Of a DNA stretch of 64,000 nt, positions 8,850 through 17,829 are shown one piece after another. Below the pieces are notes generated by a model that made no database searches, had not been told where the DNA came from, and was given only the letters and a program-made list of their open reading frames with translations. This DNA is from Ornithinibacillus bavariensis. GTDB lineage: Bacteria; Bacillota; Bacilli; Bacillales; Amphibacillaceae. How positions within the stretch are numbered: the stretch's first letter is position 1; every line of letters starts with the position of its first letter. Position numbers and translations under genes: made by a program. The stretch spans positions 1 to 64,000 of the forward strand of contig NZ_JBNPWZ010000013.1 of assembly GCF_050433565.1 (NCBI RefSeq). The letters run 5' to 3'.

Positions 8850-9533
8850 ATGAATCGTGAGAAATTAGAGACCTTGTTAAATATTAAATTTAAACGTATC
8901 AAAACAATTCAACAGGCATTTACCCATTCATCTTATGTGAATGAGCATCGTGAGTTAAACTATTCCGATAATGAACGGTTAGAATTTTTAGGAGATGCTG
9001 TATTAGAGCTTGGGGTTTCTCAATACCTCTATCAAAAATATCCTACAATGCCTGAAGGAGAAATGACAAAACTACGTGCTTCTATCGTTTGTGAACCTTC
9101 ACTGGCATCTTTTGCACGTGGGCTAGATTTTGGAAGTCACATACTTTTAGGTAAAGGCGAGGAAATGACTGGAGGAAGAAACAGACCTGCATTACTAGCG
9201 GACGTTTTTGAGGCATTTCTGGGTGCGCTTTATTTAGATCAAGGATATGAAATTGCGTTAGACTTTCTAGAAAAGCATGTATTTCCTAAAATAGACACAG
9301 GTGCTTTTTCGCATGGGATGGATTATAAAAGCAAGCTACAGGAAATTATTCAACAAGACAAAAATCAAACGATTGAATATCAAATAGTAGAAGAAAAAGG
9401 GCCTTCTCATAATAAAGAATTCGTTGCTGAGCTTTTAATTAATCAAAAGCTATATGGTTCGGGAATTGGAAGGACAAAAAAAGAGGCAGAACAACGAGCA
9501 GCTAAGGATGCACTAGATAAATTAGGTGTATAA
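8850..9533 (+). CDS. rnc: Ribonuclease III
   Basis: A 227-aa double-strand-specific endoribonuclease for rRNA and mRNA maturation. The catalytic signature NERLEFLGDAVLEL begins at residue 41, with the acidic metal ligands in it and in the DVFEAFLGAL segment. A dsRNA-binding domain occupies about 155-225. AAGAGGTGA precedes the start. It lies upstream of smc and ftsY as in B. subtilis. Confidence 0.97.
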   Translation: MNREKLETLLNIKFKRIKTIQQAFTHSSYVNEHRELNYSDNERLEFLGDAVLELGVSQYLYQKYPTMPEGEMTKLRASIVCEPSLASFARGLDFGSHILLGKGEEMTGGRNRPALLADVFEAFLGALYLDQGYEIALDFLEKHVFPKIDTGAFSHGMDYKSKLQEIIQQDKNQTIEYQIVEEKGPSHNKEFVAELLINQKLYGSGIGRTKKEAEQRAAKDALDKLGV

Positions 9534-9559
9534 ATGGAGAAATACGTAAGGTATTCGAA

Positions 9560-9597
9560 GAAAGACTGTGTTCATCGTGAACAGCAGTCTTTCTTAA
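9560..9597. terminator. Bidirectional terminator between rnc and the DUF1128 gene
   Basis: A long hairpin: GAAAGACTG (9560-9568) pairs with CAGTCTTTC (9585-9593), continued by TGTTCA/TGAACA with a single bulged G. T-rich and A-rich flanks suit termination of the two convergent genes. Confidence 0.75.
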
Positions 9598-9607
9598 TTT
9601 ATTACAA

Positions 9608-9829
9608 TTATTTTCGAACATGACGTAATTCCTCAATGAATGCTTGAGTTTCGAAAGCAGATAAGCTCCCTTTTTGTATAATAACGTCATACATAAATTT
9701 GATATCTTCATATTTTGAAAGATCATAGTCATTAGGGTTTAATAGGCTACGATTAACAACGGATAATCGTTTAGCCATGTCTTCCAATATATATGTTAAA
9801 TTTTCCATGGAAGGATTTTCTAAGTCCAT
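9608..9829 (-). CDS. DUF1128 family protein (YfkK-like)
   Basis: A 73-aa protein with the DUF1128 pattern: NL-x-YILEDMAKRL-x-VVNRSLLNP, YDLSKYEDIKFMYD, and the C-terminal FETQAFIEELRHVRK. It is largely helical with no signal or membrane segment. The function of this Bacillales-specific family is unknown. AGAGGTG precedes its ATG; an internal ATG eight codons in (MENLTY) is a possible alternative. It is convergent with rnc and divergent from smc, so it is an insertion relative to the B. subtilis rnc-smc order. Confidence 0.8.
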   Translation of the reverse strand: MDLENPSMENLTYILEDMAKRLSVVNRSLLNPNDYDLSKYEDIKFMYDVIIQKGSLSAFETQAFIEELRHVRK

Positions 9830-10023
9830 AATACACCTCTTTATACGTTTAATAGAGTAAAAAACAGGGACACACTTCTTTTGTGTCTACGATTATGATA
9901 AAATAAATGCGTTAAAAAGCCAATCTATAACTGTTTAATATAGAAATTTATATAATTCGAGTATAAAAAGAGAAAAGGAAACTAAATCTGAATAAAGATT
10001 TTTTTTCCTATAGGAGAATGTCT

Positions 10024-13000
10024 ATGTATTTAAAGCGATTAGAATCTGTTGGGTTTAAATCCTTTGCAGAACGAATAAATGTTGAATTTGTTCCCGGTGT
10101 TACAGCGGTTGTAGGCCCTAACGGAAGTGGTAAGAGTAATATTACAGATGCGATGCGCTGGGTATTGGGGGAACAATCAGCAAAATCGTTACGTGGATCC
10201 AAAATGGAGGATATTATTTTTCAAGGAAGTGATACTAGAAAACCACTAAATGTTGCCGAAGTAACACTTGTCCTTGATAATAGCGATCATGCATTGCCAC
10301 TAGATTTTGATGAGGTAAGTGTAACAAGAAGAGTTTATCGTTCTGGTGATAGTGAGTTTTATATTAATAAACAGTCTTGTCGGTTAAAAGATATTGTCGA
10401 TTTATTCTTAGATTCTGGACTTGGAAAAGAAGCATTTTCTATCATAAGTCAAGGTAAAGTTGAGGAAATCCTTAGCTCCAAAGCAGAAGAACGAAGAACC
10501 ATTTTTGAGGAAGCGGCAGGCGTACTTAAATATAAACAGCGAAAGAAAAAAGCGGAATATAAGCTGGCAGAAACACAAGAGAATTTAAATCGTGTAGAAG
10601 ATATTATTTATGAAATTGAAAGTCAATTGGAACCTTTAAAAGCCCAGGCTGAAACAGCAAAAGAATATTTACACCAAAAAGAGTTATTAAAAAACCATGA
10701 AATTTCCTTACTGATCACAGAAATTGAACTCTTGCATGATGAATGGCAAGCTATATTAAAAGAAATAGAATCTGAAAAAATGGCAGAAATCGAATTGAAG
10801 ACTGGTATTCAGAAGAAGGAAGCAGCTCTTACTAGTGAGAGACAGGAAATTGATCGAATCGATGATAAAATTAATGAATTACAGGAACGTCTGCTAATCA
10901 CTACACAGCAGCTGGAACAATATGAGGGAAAGAAACAGGTTTTTCATGAACGAACAAAGCATTATACTGAAAATAAAGAAAAGCTTGTAGCAGATAAAGA
11001 AGAAGCTGAGCGCAGGATTTTCATCTTAGAATCCGAACTTAAAGAAGAAGAGATTAAATTACAATCATTAATAGAGACCAGGCAAAAAACGAAATATGTT
11101 GTGGAAGAGTTAAGGCGAAAACTGACCACAGATAAAGAAAGCTTAGCAGAGCAAATTGAGGATCTAAAATCTGAATATATTGAGTTCTTGAACCAACAGG
11201 CAGCAAAACGAAATGAAAAGCAGTCTATCGCACAACAACTACAACAAATTACTGGCAAAAAAGATATCCAAGAAGAAAAGTTCCATGATTTGCTGAAGCA
11301 AAGAGAAATTTATACAAAAAACCTTGATGAAGCTACCAAGACTCTTCAAACGATTGAGGCTAATTATCGGGAGAAGGATGAGTCCATCAGGAATTTAAAA
11401 CTGGATATCGAGAAGCGACGTAAACAATATCAGGAATCACAGACAAAGCTATTCCAAGGCTATCAATTGATAGAAAAACTTAAATCGAAAAAAGAAATGC
11501 TAGAAGAGATGAAGGAGGACTTTCAAGGATTCTTTCAAGGAGTTAAAGCTGTCTTAAGAGCTCGAGACGAAGGGAAACTATCTTCCATTCATGGTGCTGT
11601 TATTGAATTAATCGATGTACCTAAAGAATACATAACAGCAATAGAAACAGTTCTTGGTGGACAAGCTCAGCATATCGTTGTAGAGAACGATGAGGCAGCA
11701 AGACAAGCAATTAATTGGTTGAAAAAAACAAATGGAGGTAGAGCAACATTTCTACCATTAGGATCAATACAGCCAAGATTTATCCCAAGTGATGTATTGT
11801 CACAAATAGAATCACATCCCGGATATGTAGGTATAGCTGGGAAACTTGCAAATACCAATAGTGCTTTTCAAAAGTCGGTCGACCATTTAATGGGGCATGT
11901 GGTTATTGCAAAAACGTTAAAGGATGCCAATGAAATTGCGCGAATTACCTTGAGAAGGTATCGTGTCGTTACCTTAGATGGTGATGTTGTACACCCGGGG
12001 GGATCCATGTCAGGTGGTGCACAGAAAAAGACCAATCAATCCTTGTTCACTAGAGAAAAGGATCTAGCTGAGCTGACTGAAAAATTAGCAGATTACGAAG
12101 CGAAAGCAGTTGATTTTGAGAAGCAGGTTCACGTGCAGAAACACAAAATAGCAGAACTGGAGGTAGCACTTCAGAATCTAGAGGACACGTTATCAGACGA
12201 CCAATTCCAGCTCCAAGAAGCAAGAGCCGCCCATAAAGAACTAGAATTAAAACTAGCATCCTTAAAGGATAGTCTTTCTATCTATGATCAAGATAAAGAA
12301 CAATATCATCTTGATATGAGAACTTTAGAAGATAGAGACAGTCAACTAAATGATGAATTAAATCAAATTGAGGAACAGTTACAAAAGCTAAACGCTCAAA
12401 TTGACCTGTTAGCAAAAGAAGAGGTTGAATTTAAAGAAAATCAAGATCTACTACAGCAGGATTATCATAAGTATCAAGTACAGCTTGCAGAGCAAGAAGA
12501 GCGTGTAAAATACCAACAGGAAAATCAAAGTAAGCTGCAGGAACAACTGAATGAAATAAAACAGCGTCAACGCACTTTAGAGAATGAACTTGACGAGCTA
12601 GTACAATTATCCGAATCTCATGAGACTGAAGAGGAAATCAGCGAGAAGGTAATGGAGAAAAGCAATGAAAAAACAACAATTACCGAAAGCATTCAGGAAC
12701 TGCGATCTGATAGGATGGAACGTACGAAAAGACTTCAGGATGATGAGAGAGAATTGAAGGAAGAAAATAAAAACCATCAAGCATTATTGGAAAAGCTACA
12801 GAAAAGAGAAGTAAAAGCGAATCGAATAGATGTAGAGCTTGAAAATCGTTTAACAGTACTTCAAACGGAATATATTATCACCTTTGAAAAAGCTAAGCAG
12901 GATTATGATAAGGTTGAAAATATCGAGGAAGCAAAGAATGAAGTAAAAGCAATTAAACTAAAAATAGAACGACTAGGAAATGTAAATCTTGGAGCAATTG

Positions 13001-13590
13001 ATGAGTATGAACGAATTTCGGAACGCTATACATTCTTATCGGAACAGCGTGATGACCTAGTTCAAGCAAAGCAAACTCTCTTTTCTGCTATTAAAGAAAT
13101 GGATGAGGAAATGGAGCATTTATTTAGCTCGACCTTCTCGCAAATAAAAGAGGAATTTGCGATTGTATTTAAAGAATTATTTGGTGGTGGTCATGCAGAG
13201 CTAAAACTAACAGATCCAAGTAACATACTGGAAACAGGAGTAGACATCATTGCACAGCCTCCTGGTAAAAAGCTACAAAATTTAGGCCTTTTATCAGGTG
13301 GTGAAAGAGCTTTGACAGCTATTGCATTACTCTTTGCCATTTTAAGGGTTCGACCAGTGCCTTTCTGTGTTCTTGATGAGGTTGAGGCCGCATTAGATGA
13401 GGCAAATGTTGTTCGATTTGCAAAGTATGTAAAACAATATAGTGAAAACACACAATTTATCGTGATCACACATCGTCAGGGAACAATGGAAAATGCTGAC
13501 GTATTATATGGTGTAACAATGCAAGAGTCAGGGGTATCCAGGTTAGTTTCAGTCCGTTTAGAAGAAACGAAAGAGTTAATGCGATCTTAG
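10024..13590 (+). CDS. smc: Chromosome segregation/condensation ATPase SMC
   Basis: A 1188-aa SMC subunit that, with ScpA/ScpB, extrudes DNA loops and aligns chromosome arms. Walker A GPNGSGKS is at about 31-38. Long coiled coils (about 170-500 and 670-1000) flank a glycine-containing hinge (about 510-660). The ABC signature LSGGERALTA starts at 1090, followed by Walker B CVLDEVEAALDE. ATG 10024 is preferred to ATG 10018 because TAGGAG (10011-10016) lies only 1 nt from the latter; MYLKRLESVGFKSF matches homologues. Overlaps no neighbour; ftsY follows by 16 nt. Confidence 0.97.
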   Translation: MYLKRLESVGFKSFAERINVEFVPGVTAVVGPNGSGKSNITDAMRWVLGEQSAKSLRGSKMEDIIFQGSDTRKPLNVAEVTLVLDNSDHALPLDFDEVSVTRRVYRSGDSEFYINKQSCRLKDIVDLFLDSGLGKEAFSIISQGKVEEILSSKAEERRTIFEEAAGVLKYKQRKKKAEYKLAETQENLNRVEDIIYEIESQLEPLKAQAETAKEYLHQKELLKNHEISLLITEIELLHDEWQAILKEIESEKMAEIELKTGIQKKEAALTSERQEIDRIDDKINELQERLLITTQQLEQYEGKKQVFHERTKHYTENKEKLVADKEEAERRIFILESELKEEEIKLQSLIETRQKTKYVVEELRRKLTTDKESLAEQIEDLKSEYIEFLNQQAAKRNEKQSIAQQLQQITGKKDIQEEKFHDLLKQREIYTKNLDEATKTLQTIEANYREKDESIRNLKLDIEKRRKQYQESQTKLFQGYQLIEKLKSKKEMLEEMKEDFQGFFQGVKAVLRARDEGKLSSIHGAVIELIDVPKEYITAIETVLGGQAQHIVVENDEAARQAINWLKKTNGGRATFLPLGSIQPRFIPSDVLSQIESHPGYVGIAGKLANTNSAFQKSVDHLMGHVVIAKTLKDANEIARITLRRYRVVTLDGDVVHPGGSMSGGAQKKTNQSLFTREKDLAELTEKLADYEAKAVDFEKQVHVQKHKIAELEVALQNLEDTLSDDQFQLQEARAAHKELELKLASLKDSLSIYDQDKEQYHLDMRTLEDRDSQLNDELNQIEEQLQKLNAQIDLLAKEEVEFKENQDLLQQDYHKYQVQLAEQEERVKYQQENQSKLQEQLNEIKQRQRTLENELDELVQLSESHETEEEISEKVMEKSNEKTTITESIQELRSDRMERTKRLQDDERELKEENKNHQALLEKLQKREVKANRIDVELENRLTVLQTEYIITFEKAKQDYDKVENIEEAKNEVKAIKLKIERLGNVNLGAIDEYERISERYTFLSEQRDDLVQAKQTLFSAIKEMDEEMEHLFSSTFSQIKEEFAIVFKELFGGGHAELKLTDPSNILETGVDIIAQPPGKKLQNLGLLSGGERALTAIALLFAILRVRPVPFCVLDEVEAALDEANVVRFAKYVKQYSENTQFIVITHRQGTMENADVLYGVTMQESGVSRLVSVRLEETKELMRS

Positions 13591-13606
13591 AAAGGAGTGT
13601 TAAGCA

Positions 13607-14611
13607 ATGAGTTTTTTACAAAAACTTAAAAATAAATTTAAGCAAGATAATCAAGAAGAGGTTTCAACAAAATATAAGGAAGGTATGGAGAAAACGCGGA
13701 AATCATTTTCTGGTCGAATAAATGATTTAATTGCACGTTATCGAAAAGTTGATGAAGACTTTTTCGAGGAACTCGAGGAGGTTTTAATTTCCGCTGATGT
13801 TGGTGTTACAACGGTAATGGAATTAATAGATGAGCTGAGGTTCGAGGTACAGCGTCGAAATATTAAAGATACCAAAGAAGTGAGAGAAGTAATCTCTGAA
13901 AAACTAGTAGATATTTATTATGGAGATGACAATGAAGCGATTGAAACGTTACATCTCCTAGAGAACGGTTTAAGTGTCATATTGGTTGTCGGTGTAAATG
14001 GTGTTGGAAAAACTACGACAATTGGAAAGCTTGCACATCGATTGAAAGGTGAAGGTAAGACGGTTATGCTAGCTGCCGGGGATACGTTCCGAGCAGGTGC
14101 TATTGAGCAACTAGAAGTATGGGGCGAGCGTGCGGGTGTCGAAGTAATCAAACAAAATGAAGGTAGTGATCCAGCAGCAGTTATTTTCGACGCTATTAAG
14201 GCAGCTAAATCTCGTAATGTAGATGTGTTACTATGTGACACTGCTGGAAGATTGCAGAATAAAGTTAACTTGATGAATGAATTGGAAAAAGTTAAGCGAG
14301 TTATTGAACGAGAAATTCCAGGTGCTCCACACGAGGTCTTACTAGTTCTAGATGCAACAACTGGCCAAAACGCATTAACTCAGGCAAAAACCTTCTCTAA
14401 AGCTACGAATGTATCAGGTATTGTCTTAACTAAACTAGATGGAACTGCTAAGGGTGGTATTGTTTTAGCAATACGAAACGAGCTAAACATACCAGTTAAA
14501 TTTGTTGGTTTAGGTGAAAAATCAGAGGATCTGCAAACATTTGATGCAAATGCCTTTGTATATGGACTCTTTGCAGACATGATTGAAGACGCTGCTGAAT
14601 TAGAACAGTAA
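13607..14611 (+). CDS. ftsY: Signal recognition particle receptor FtsY
   Basis: A 334-aa SRP-GTPase docking Ffh-ribosome complexes at the SecYEG translocon. After a short charged N-terminus and the helical N domain, the G domain has GVNGVGKT at 129-136, DTAGR, and TKLDGTAKGG. The long acidic A domain of E. coli is absent, as usual in Firmicutes. AAAGGAGTG lies before the start. It is probably co-transcribed with smc and is followed by a terminator. Confidence 0.97.
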   Translation: MSFLQKLKNKFKQDNQEEVSTKYKEGMEKTRKSFSGRINDLIARYRKVDEDFFEELEEVLISADVGVTTVMELIDELRFEVQRRNIKDTKEVREVISEKLVDIYYGDDNEAIETLHLLENGLSVILVVGVNGVGKTTTIGKLAHRLKGEGKTVMLAAGDTFRAGAIEQLEVWGERAGVEVIKQNEGSDPAAVIFDAIKAAKSRNVDVLLCDTAGRLQNKVNLMNELEKVKRVIEREIPGAPHEVLLVLDATTGQNALTQAKTFSKATNVSGIVLTKLDGTAKGGIVLAIRNELNIPVKFVGLGEKSEDLQTFDANAFVYGLFADMIEDAAELEQ

Positions 14612-14636
14612 AATCGTTAAAATGACAATTACTTTT

Positions 14637-14669
14637 TGGCATCCGCAATTATATTCGGATGCCAGTTTT
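14637..14669 (+). terminator. Intrinsic terminator after ftsY
   Basis: A 9-bp perfect stem TGGCATCCG (14637-14645) / CGGATGCCA (14656-14664) followed by GTTTTA ends the smc-ftsY transcript. Confidence 0.8.
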
Positions 14670-14683
14670 ATCAGTACTTCTAC

Positions 14684-14712
14684 TTGCAAAACCAGTCATC
14701 GTCCGTTATCAT
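14684..14712 (+). promoter_or_regulatory. SigA-type promoter of ylxM-ffh
   Basis: TTGCAA (14684-14689), 17 nt, TATCAT (14707-14712), right after the ftsY terminator and about 40 nt before the ylxM start. Confidence 0.65.
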
Positions 14713-14752
14713 AATTTGTAAAGGACTTTCACTTAACAAGGGGTGTAGAGGA

Positions 14753-15079
14753 ATGCTAGAAAAAACAACAAGAATAAATTATTTATTAGATTTTTATCAA
14801 GCATTATTAACACCCAAGCAACGAAGCTATATGGAAATGTACTATCTAGAGGACTACTCATTGGGTGAAATATCAGAGGAAGCAAATGTTTCCAGACAAG
14901 CAGTATATGATAATATTAAGCGTACAGAAGCAATGCTTGAATCCTATGAGGAAAAACTACATTTATATGAAAAATTTATGGAGCGATTGAAGATTATTCA
15001 AAAGCTAGACGAAAGAGTCACTGCAATCGGTGACGAATCGTTGATAAACTATATGAATCAATTAAAAGAATTAGATTAG
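14753..15079 (+). CDS. ylxM: SRP-associated HTH protein YlxM (UPF0122)
   Basis: A 108-aa helical protein with a sigma-70 region 4-like HTH (LTPKQRSYMEMYYLEDYSLG then EISEEANVSRQAVYDNIKR). The family binds SRP and modulates the Ffh GTPase cycle in some Gram-positives. ATG 14753 follows GTAGAGG and starts MLEKTTRINYLLDFYQALL as in homologues; an upstream in-frame extension runs through the terminator and promoter and is rejected. ffh follows by 13 nt. Confidence 0.93.
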   Translation: MLEKTTRINYLLDFYQALLTPKQRSYMEMYYLEDYSLGEISEEANVSRQAVYDNIKRTEAMLESYEEKLHLYEKFMERLKIIQKLDERVTAIGDESLINYMNQLKELD

Positions 15080-15092
15080 GGGGATACCTTCT

Positions 15093-16442
15093 ATGGCATT
15101 TGAAGGATTAGCCGACCGCCTGCAAAATACGATTAAGAAGATCACAGGAAGAGGTAAAGTTTCAGAGCAAGATGTAAAGGAAATGACCCGAGAGATTCGG
15201 TTAGCGTTACTAGAGGCAGATGTTAATTTCAAAGTAGTGAAGGAATTAATTGGCCGAATAAAGGAACGTGCAGTTGGCCAAGAGGTAATGGAAAGTCTTA
15301 CTCCAGGTCAACAGGTTATTAAAGTGGTAAAAGAAGAATTAACAGAGCTTATGGGTGGGGAACAGAGTAAAATTGCAGTAAGTGATAGGCCACCAACAGT
15401 TATTATGATGGTAGGACTTCAAGGTGCTGGGAAGACAACAACTACCGGTAAGCTTGCTAATTTGCTTAGGAAAAAACATAATCGCTCGCCTTTACTTGTT
15501 GCCTGTGACGTATATCGTCCTGCCGCAATCAAGCAGTTAGAAACATTAGGATCACAGTTGGATATGCCTGTTTTCTCTATGGGAACAGAAGCAAACCCTG
15601 TCGATATTGCAAAAAAAGCAATGGAGAAGGCGAAGGAAGATCATCACGATTATGTGTTAATCGACACAGCTGGTAGACTTCATATTGATACGGATTTAAT
15701 GGAAGAGCTAGAGCAAATAAAAGCTACCGTTCAACCAGATGAAATTTTCCTTGTTGTAGATGCTATGACAGGACAGGATGCAGTTAATGTAGCAGAAAGC
15801 TTTAATGAGCTACTTGATATTACAGGGGTTGTTTTAACTAAGCTTGACGGGGATACTCGTGGTGGTGCTGCATTATCAATTAAAGCTGTAACAGGTAAGT
15901 CCATTAAGTTTGCAGGTATGGGTGAGAAGTTAGATCAATTAGAACCATTTCATCCAGAGCGGATGGCTTCACGTATTTTAGGAATGGGTGACGTTCTAAC
16001 TCTCATTGAAAAAGCTCAAGCAACAGTTGATGAAAAACAAGCGAAAGCTTTAGAGGAAAAAATGCGTACAATGTCCTTTACTTTTGACGATTTTCTAGAA
16101 CAGATGAGTCAAGTAAAGAAAATGGGGCCACTGGATGATTTATTAGCAATGATACCCGGGGCTAATAAGATGAAGGGACTTAAAAATGTTCAGGTAGACG
16201 AAAAACAATTAGCTCATGTGGAGGCAATAATCCAGTCTATGACAAAACAAGAGCGAAATGATCCGTCAATTATGAATGCTAGTCGTAAAAAAAGAATCGC
16301 AAAAGGATCCGGGACATCGGTTTCTCAGGTTAACCGTTTATTAAAGCAGTTTGATGAAATGAAAAAAATGATGAAACAAATGACAAACATGCAAAAAGGC
16401 AAAAAAGGAAAAGGCTTCAAACTACCATTTAACCCGTTTTAG
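15093..16442 (+). CDS. ffh: Signal recognition particle protein Ffh
   Basis: A 449-aa SRP54 GTPase binding signal sequences and 4.5S/scRNA. N domain about 1-95; G domain with GLQGAGKT at 108-115, DTAGRL, and TKLDGDTRGG. The C-terminal M domain (about 300-449) is methionine-rich with the RNA-binding GSGTSVSQVN segment and a basic tail rich in KKM and KGKKGK. Preceded by GGGGGAT. Normally cotranscribed with rpsP, but here a 300-bp spacer with a repeat separates them. Confidence 0.97.
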   Translation: MAFEGLADRLQNTIKKITGRGKVSEQDVKEMTREIRLALLEADVNFKVVKELIGRIKERAVGQEVMESLTPGQQVIKVVKEELTELMGGEQSKIAVSDRPPTVIMMVGLQGAGKTTTTGKLANLLRKKHNRSPLLVACDVYRPAAIKQLETLGSQLDMPVFSMGTEANPVDIAKKAMEKAKEDHHDYVLIDTAGRLHIDTDLMEELEQIKATVQPDEIFLVVDAMTGQDAVNVAESFNELLDITGVVLTKLDGDTRGGAALSIKAVTGKSIKFAGMGEKLDQLEPFHPERMASRILGMGDVLTLIEKAQATVDEKQAKALEEKMRTMSFTFDDFLEQMSQVKKMGPLDDLLAMIPGANKMKGLKNVQVDEKQLAHVEAIIQSMTKQERNDPSIMNASRKKRIAKGSGTSVSQVNRLLKQFDEMKKMMKQMTNMQKGKKGKGFKLPFNPF

Positions 16443-16487
16443 ATTAATTGTGGTGAGTTAAGTATTTTTATTTTTTTGATACACAGA

Positions 16488-16603
16488 GTGATCCGAATAC
16501 ACGAAGACTCCTGCGGGAGGATAGGGCTAGGTGAGACCCCGCAATGCGATAGCACGAGGAGTCTCTTCAGCCGCCCGCGGAAAGCGAAGTGTATTCGGAT
16601 CAC
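16488..16603. repeat. 116-bp palindromic Bacillaceae-type intergenic repeat
   Basis: Perfect 15-nt terminal inverted repeats (16488-16502 and 16589-16603; GTGATCCGAATACAC) enclose a G+C-rich core. Inside, AGACTCCT (16505-16512) pairs with AGGAGTCT (16557-16564), and TGCGGG (16512-16517) with CCCGCA (16537-16542). The core words ACTCCTGCGGGA and CCCGCGGAAAGCGAAGTG resemble a widespread non-coding repeat of Bacillaceae genomes that I know only from recurring sequence. It lacks a convincing ORF and is far more G+C-rich than its surroundings. It occupies the middle of the 300-bp ffh-rpsP spacer, which holds no gene. Confidence 0.8.
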
Positions 16604-16676
16604 GGACATCTAGCAACCAGCATTTATTGATAATGTTTAAAAATAGTATAAAAAACAAGATGTAATGTAAAAACAC

Positions 16677-16705
16677 TTTACAGACTAAAAACTTTCTGTT
16701 AAAAT
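16677..16705 (+). promoter_or_regulatory. Promoter of rpsP
   Basis: TTTACA (16677-16682), 17 nt, TAAAAT (16700-16705). It lies downstream of the palindromic repeat and gives rpsP-khpA its own start. Confidence 0.55.
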
Positions 16706-16742
16706 CAATTCTTGTGAGAACATAATAATGGAGGTGCAAGTA

Positions 16743-17015
16743 ATGGCAGTAAAAATTCGTTTAAAACGTATGGGTTCTAAAAGAAATCCATTCTATCGTA
16801 TTGTTGTAGCTGATTCACGTTCTCCTCGTGACGGACGTTCTATTGAGCAAATTGGAACTTATAACCCTGTAGTTGATCCAGTTGAAGTTAAAATAGATGA
16901 AGCAAAAGCACTTGATTGGATGGCAAAAGGTGCTAAGCCAAGTGATACAGTACGTAATTTATTTTCTAAAGAAGGCATCATGAAGAAATTCCACGAACAA
17001 AAAACTAATAAGTAA
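16743..17015 (+). CDS. rpsP: 30S ribosomal protein S16
   Basis: A 90-aa basic protein of the small subunit, assembled early in the 5' domain of 16S rRNA. The N-terminal VKIRLKRMGSKRNPFYRIVV signature is complete. ATG 16743 is set by GGAGGTG (16730-16736); an in-frame ATG 15 nt upstream overlaps that SD. khpA follows by 14 nt. Confidence 0.97.
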   Translation: MAVKIRLKRMGSKRNPFYRIVVADSRSPRDGRSIEQIGTYNPVVDPVEVKIDEAKALDWMAKGAKPSDTVRNLFSKEGIMKKFHEQKTNK

Positions 17016-17029
17016 AGTAGTGTGATATC

Positions 17030-17257
17030 ATGAAAGCCCTAATTGAATCGATTGTTACACCATTAGTTGATTATCCAGAGGATGTTAATGTGACAGAAAG
17101 AGAAGAGGAAACTAAAATTGTTTATCATCTCACTGTCAATCAGAATGACGTTGGTAAGGTAATTGGCAAAAATGGCCGTATCGCTAAAGCGATTCGTACT
17201 GTGGTTTATGCAGCCAAAACGGATGCAAATAAACGAATCTATCTAGATATCATGTGA
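17030..17257 (+). CDS. khpA: KH-domain RNA-binding protein KhpA (YlqC)
   Basis: A 75-aa single KH domain with the GxxG loop in VIGKNGRI (44-51). KhpA forms a heterodimer with KhpB/Jag in Gram-positives, binds RNA broadly and influences division and cell elongation. The rpsP-khpA pairing is conserved in Firmicutes. A strong terminator begins one base after the stop. Confidence 0.94.
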   Translation: MKALIESIVTPLVDYPEDVNVTEREEETKIVYHLTVNQNDVGKVIGKNGRIAKAIRTVVYAAKTDANKRIYLDIM

Positions 17258-17282
17258 GGGAAAGGGAAACCTTTCCCTTTTT
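17258..17282 (+). terminator. Intrinsic terminator after khpA
   Basis: GGGAAAGG, GAAA tetraloop, CCTTTCCC then a T run (17278-17282). It ends the rpsP-khpA transcript. The rest of the 169-bp spacer to ylqD shows no clear promoter. Confidence 0.88.
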
Positions 17283-17426
17283 ACTCATTCTCCTACAGGT
17301 GATTACACCGTCTAGAGAAACAATTTAAATTTTCACTTCACGAAAACACAATAACTTCTGTTCTAGTAGTGCTGGAATAGATTTCAATTTTTCTATTAGA
17401 GGTATGATTGAGAGTGAGGAATTTAA

Positions 17427-17816
17427 ATGAATATCATAAAAAAGGTAGTCATTAAACAGGTCATTACTGAAAATAGTAAATCAGCTTTAAAACAAAAATT
17501 CAATAATCAAAAAATGCGTCTTGAACAAGAGTGTCAACAGCTGTTATTTGAACAGCGAAAATTACAAAATAAAAAAGGTATCTCTAAGCAACAGCTTCAA
17601 AGTCGTTTTCAGCAAGAAATCAAAAAACGGAAAGAAAAAATCAACCTTATCGTCTTTAAAATAGAACAACTAGAAATGCTCGATATTGGAAGTGAAATTG
17701 TGGAGGGTGAAGTTGAGGCTCTTGTTGAAGTGAATGTTGGTACGCATTGGAATGAATTAATAGAACAAACAGCAATCGTTATAAAAGATGACATTGTAAT
17801 TCGGATTGATAAATAG
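17427..17816 (+). CDS. ylqD: YlqD family protein
   Basis: A 129-aa protein of the YlqD family, function unknown. The N-terminal two-thirds (about 15-85) is strongly charged and predicted coiled coil; the C-terminal part (VEGEVEALVEVNVGTHWNEL) is a small beta module. No signal or membrane segment. It sits between khpA and rimM exactly as in B. subtilis, suggesting a ribosome-related or RNA-related role only by context. GTGAGG precedes the ATG. Confidence 0.85.
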   Translation: MNIIKKVVIKQVITENSKSALKQKFNNQKMRLEQECQQLLFEQRKLQNKKGISKQQLQSRFQQEIKKRKEKINLIVFKIEQLEMLDIGSEIVEGEVEALVEVNVGTHWNELIEQTAIVIKDDIVIRIDK

Positions 17817-17829
17817 TGGGTGAGATAGA

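Noticed and set aside
14636..14752. Extended N-terminus of YlxM
   Set aside because: The extension covers the ftsY terminator and the ylxM promoter and has no similarity to the family.
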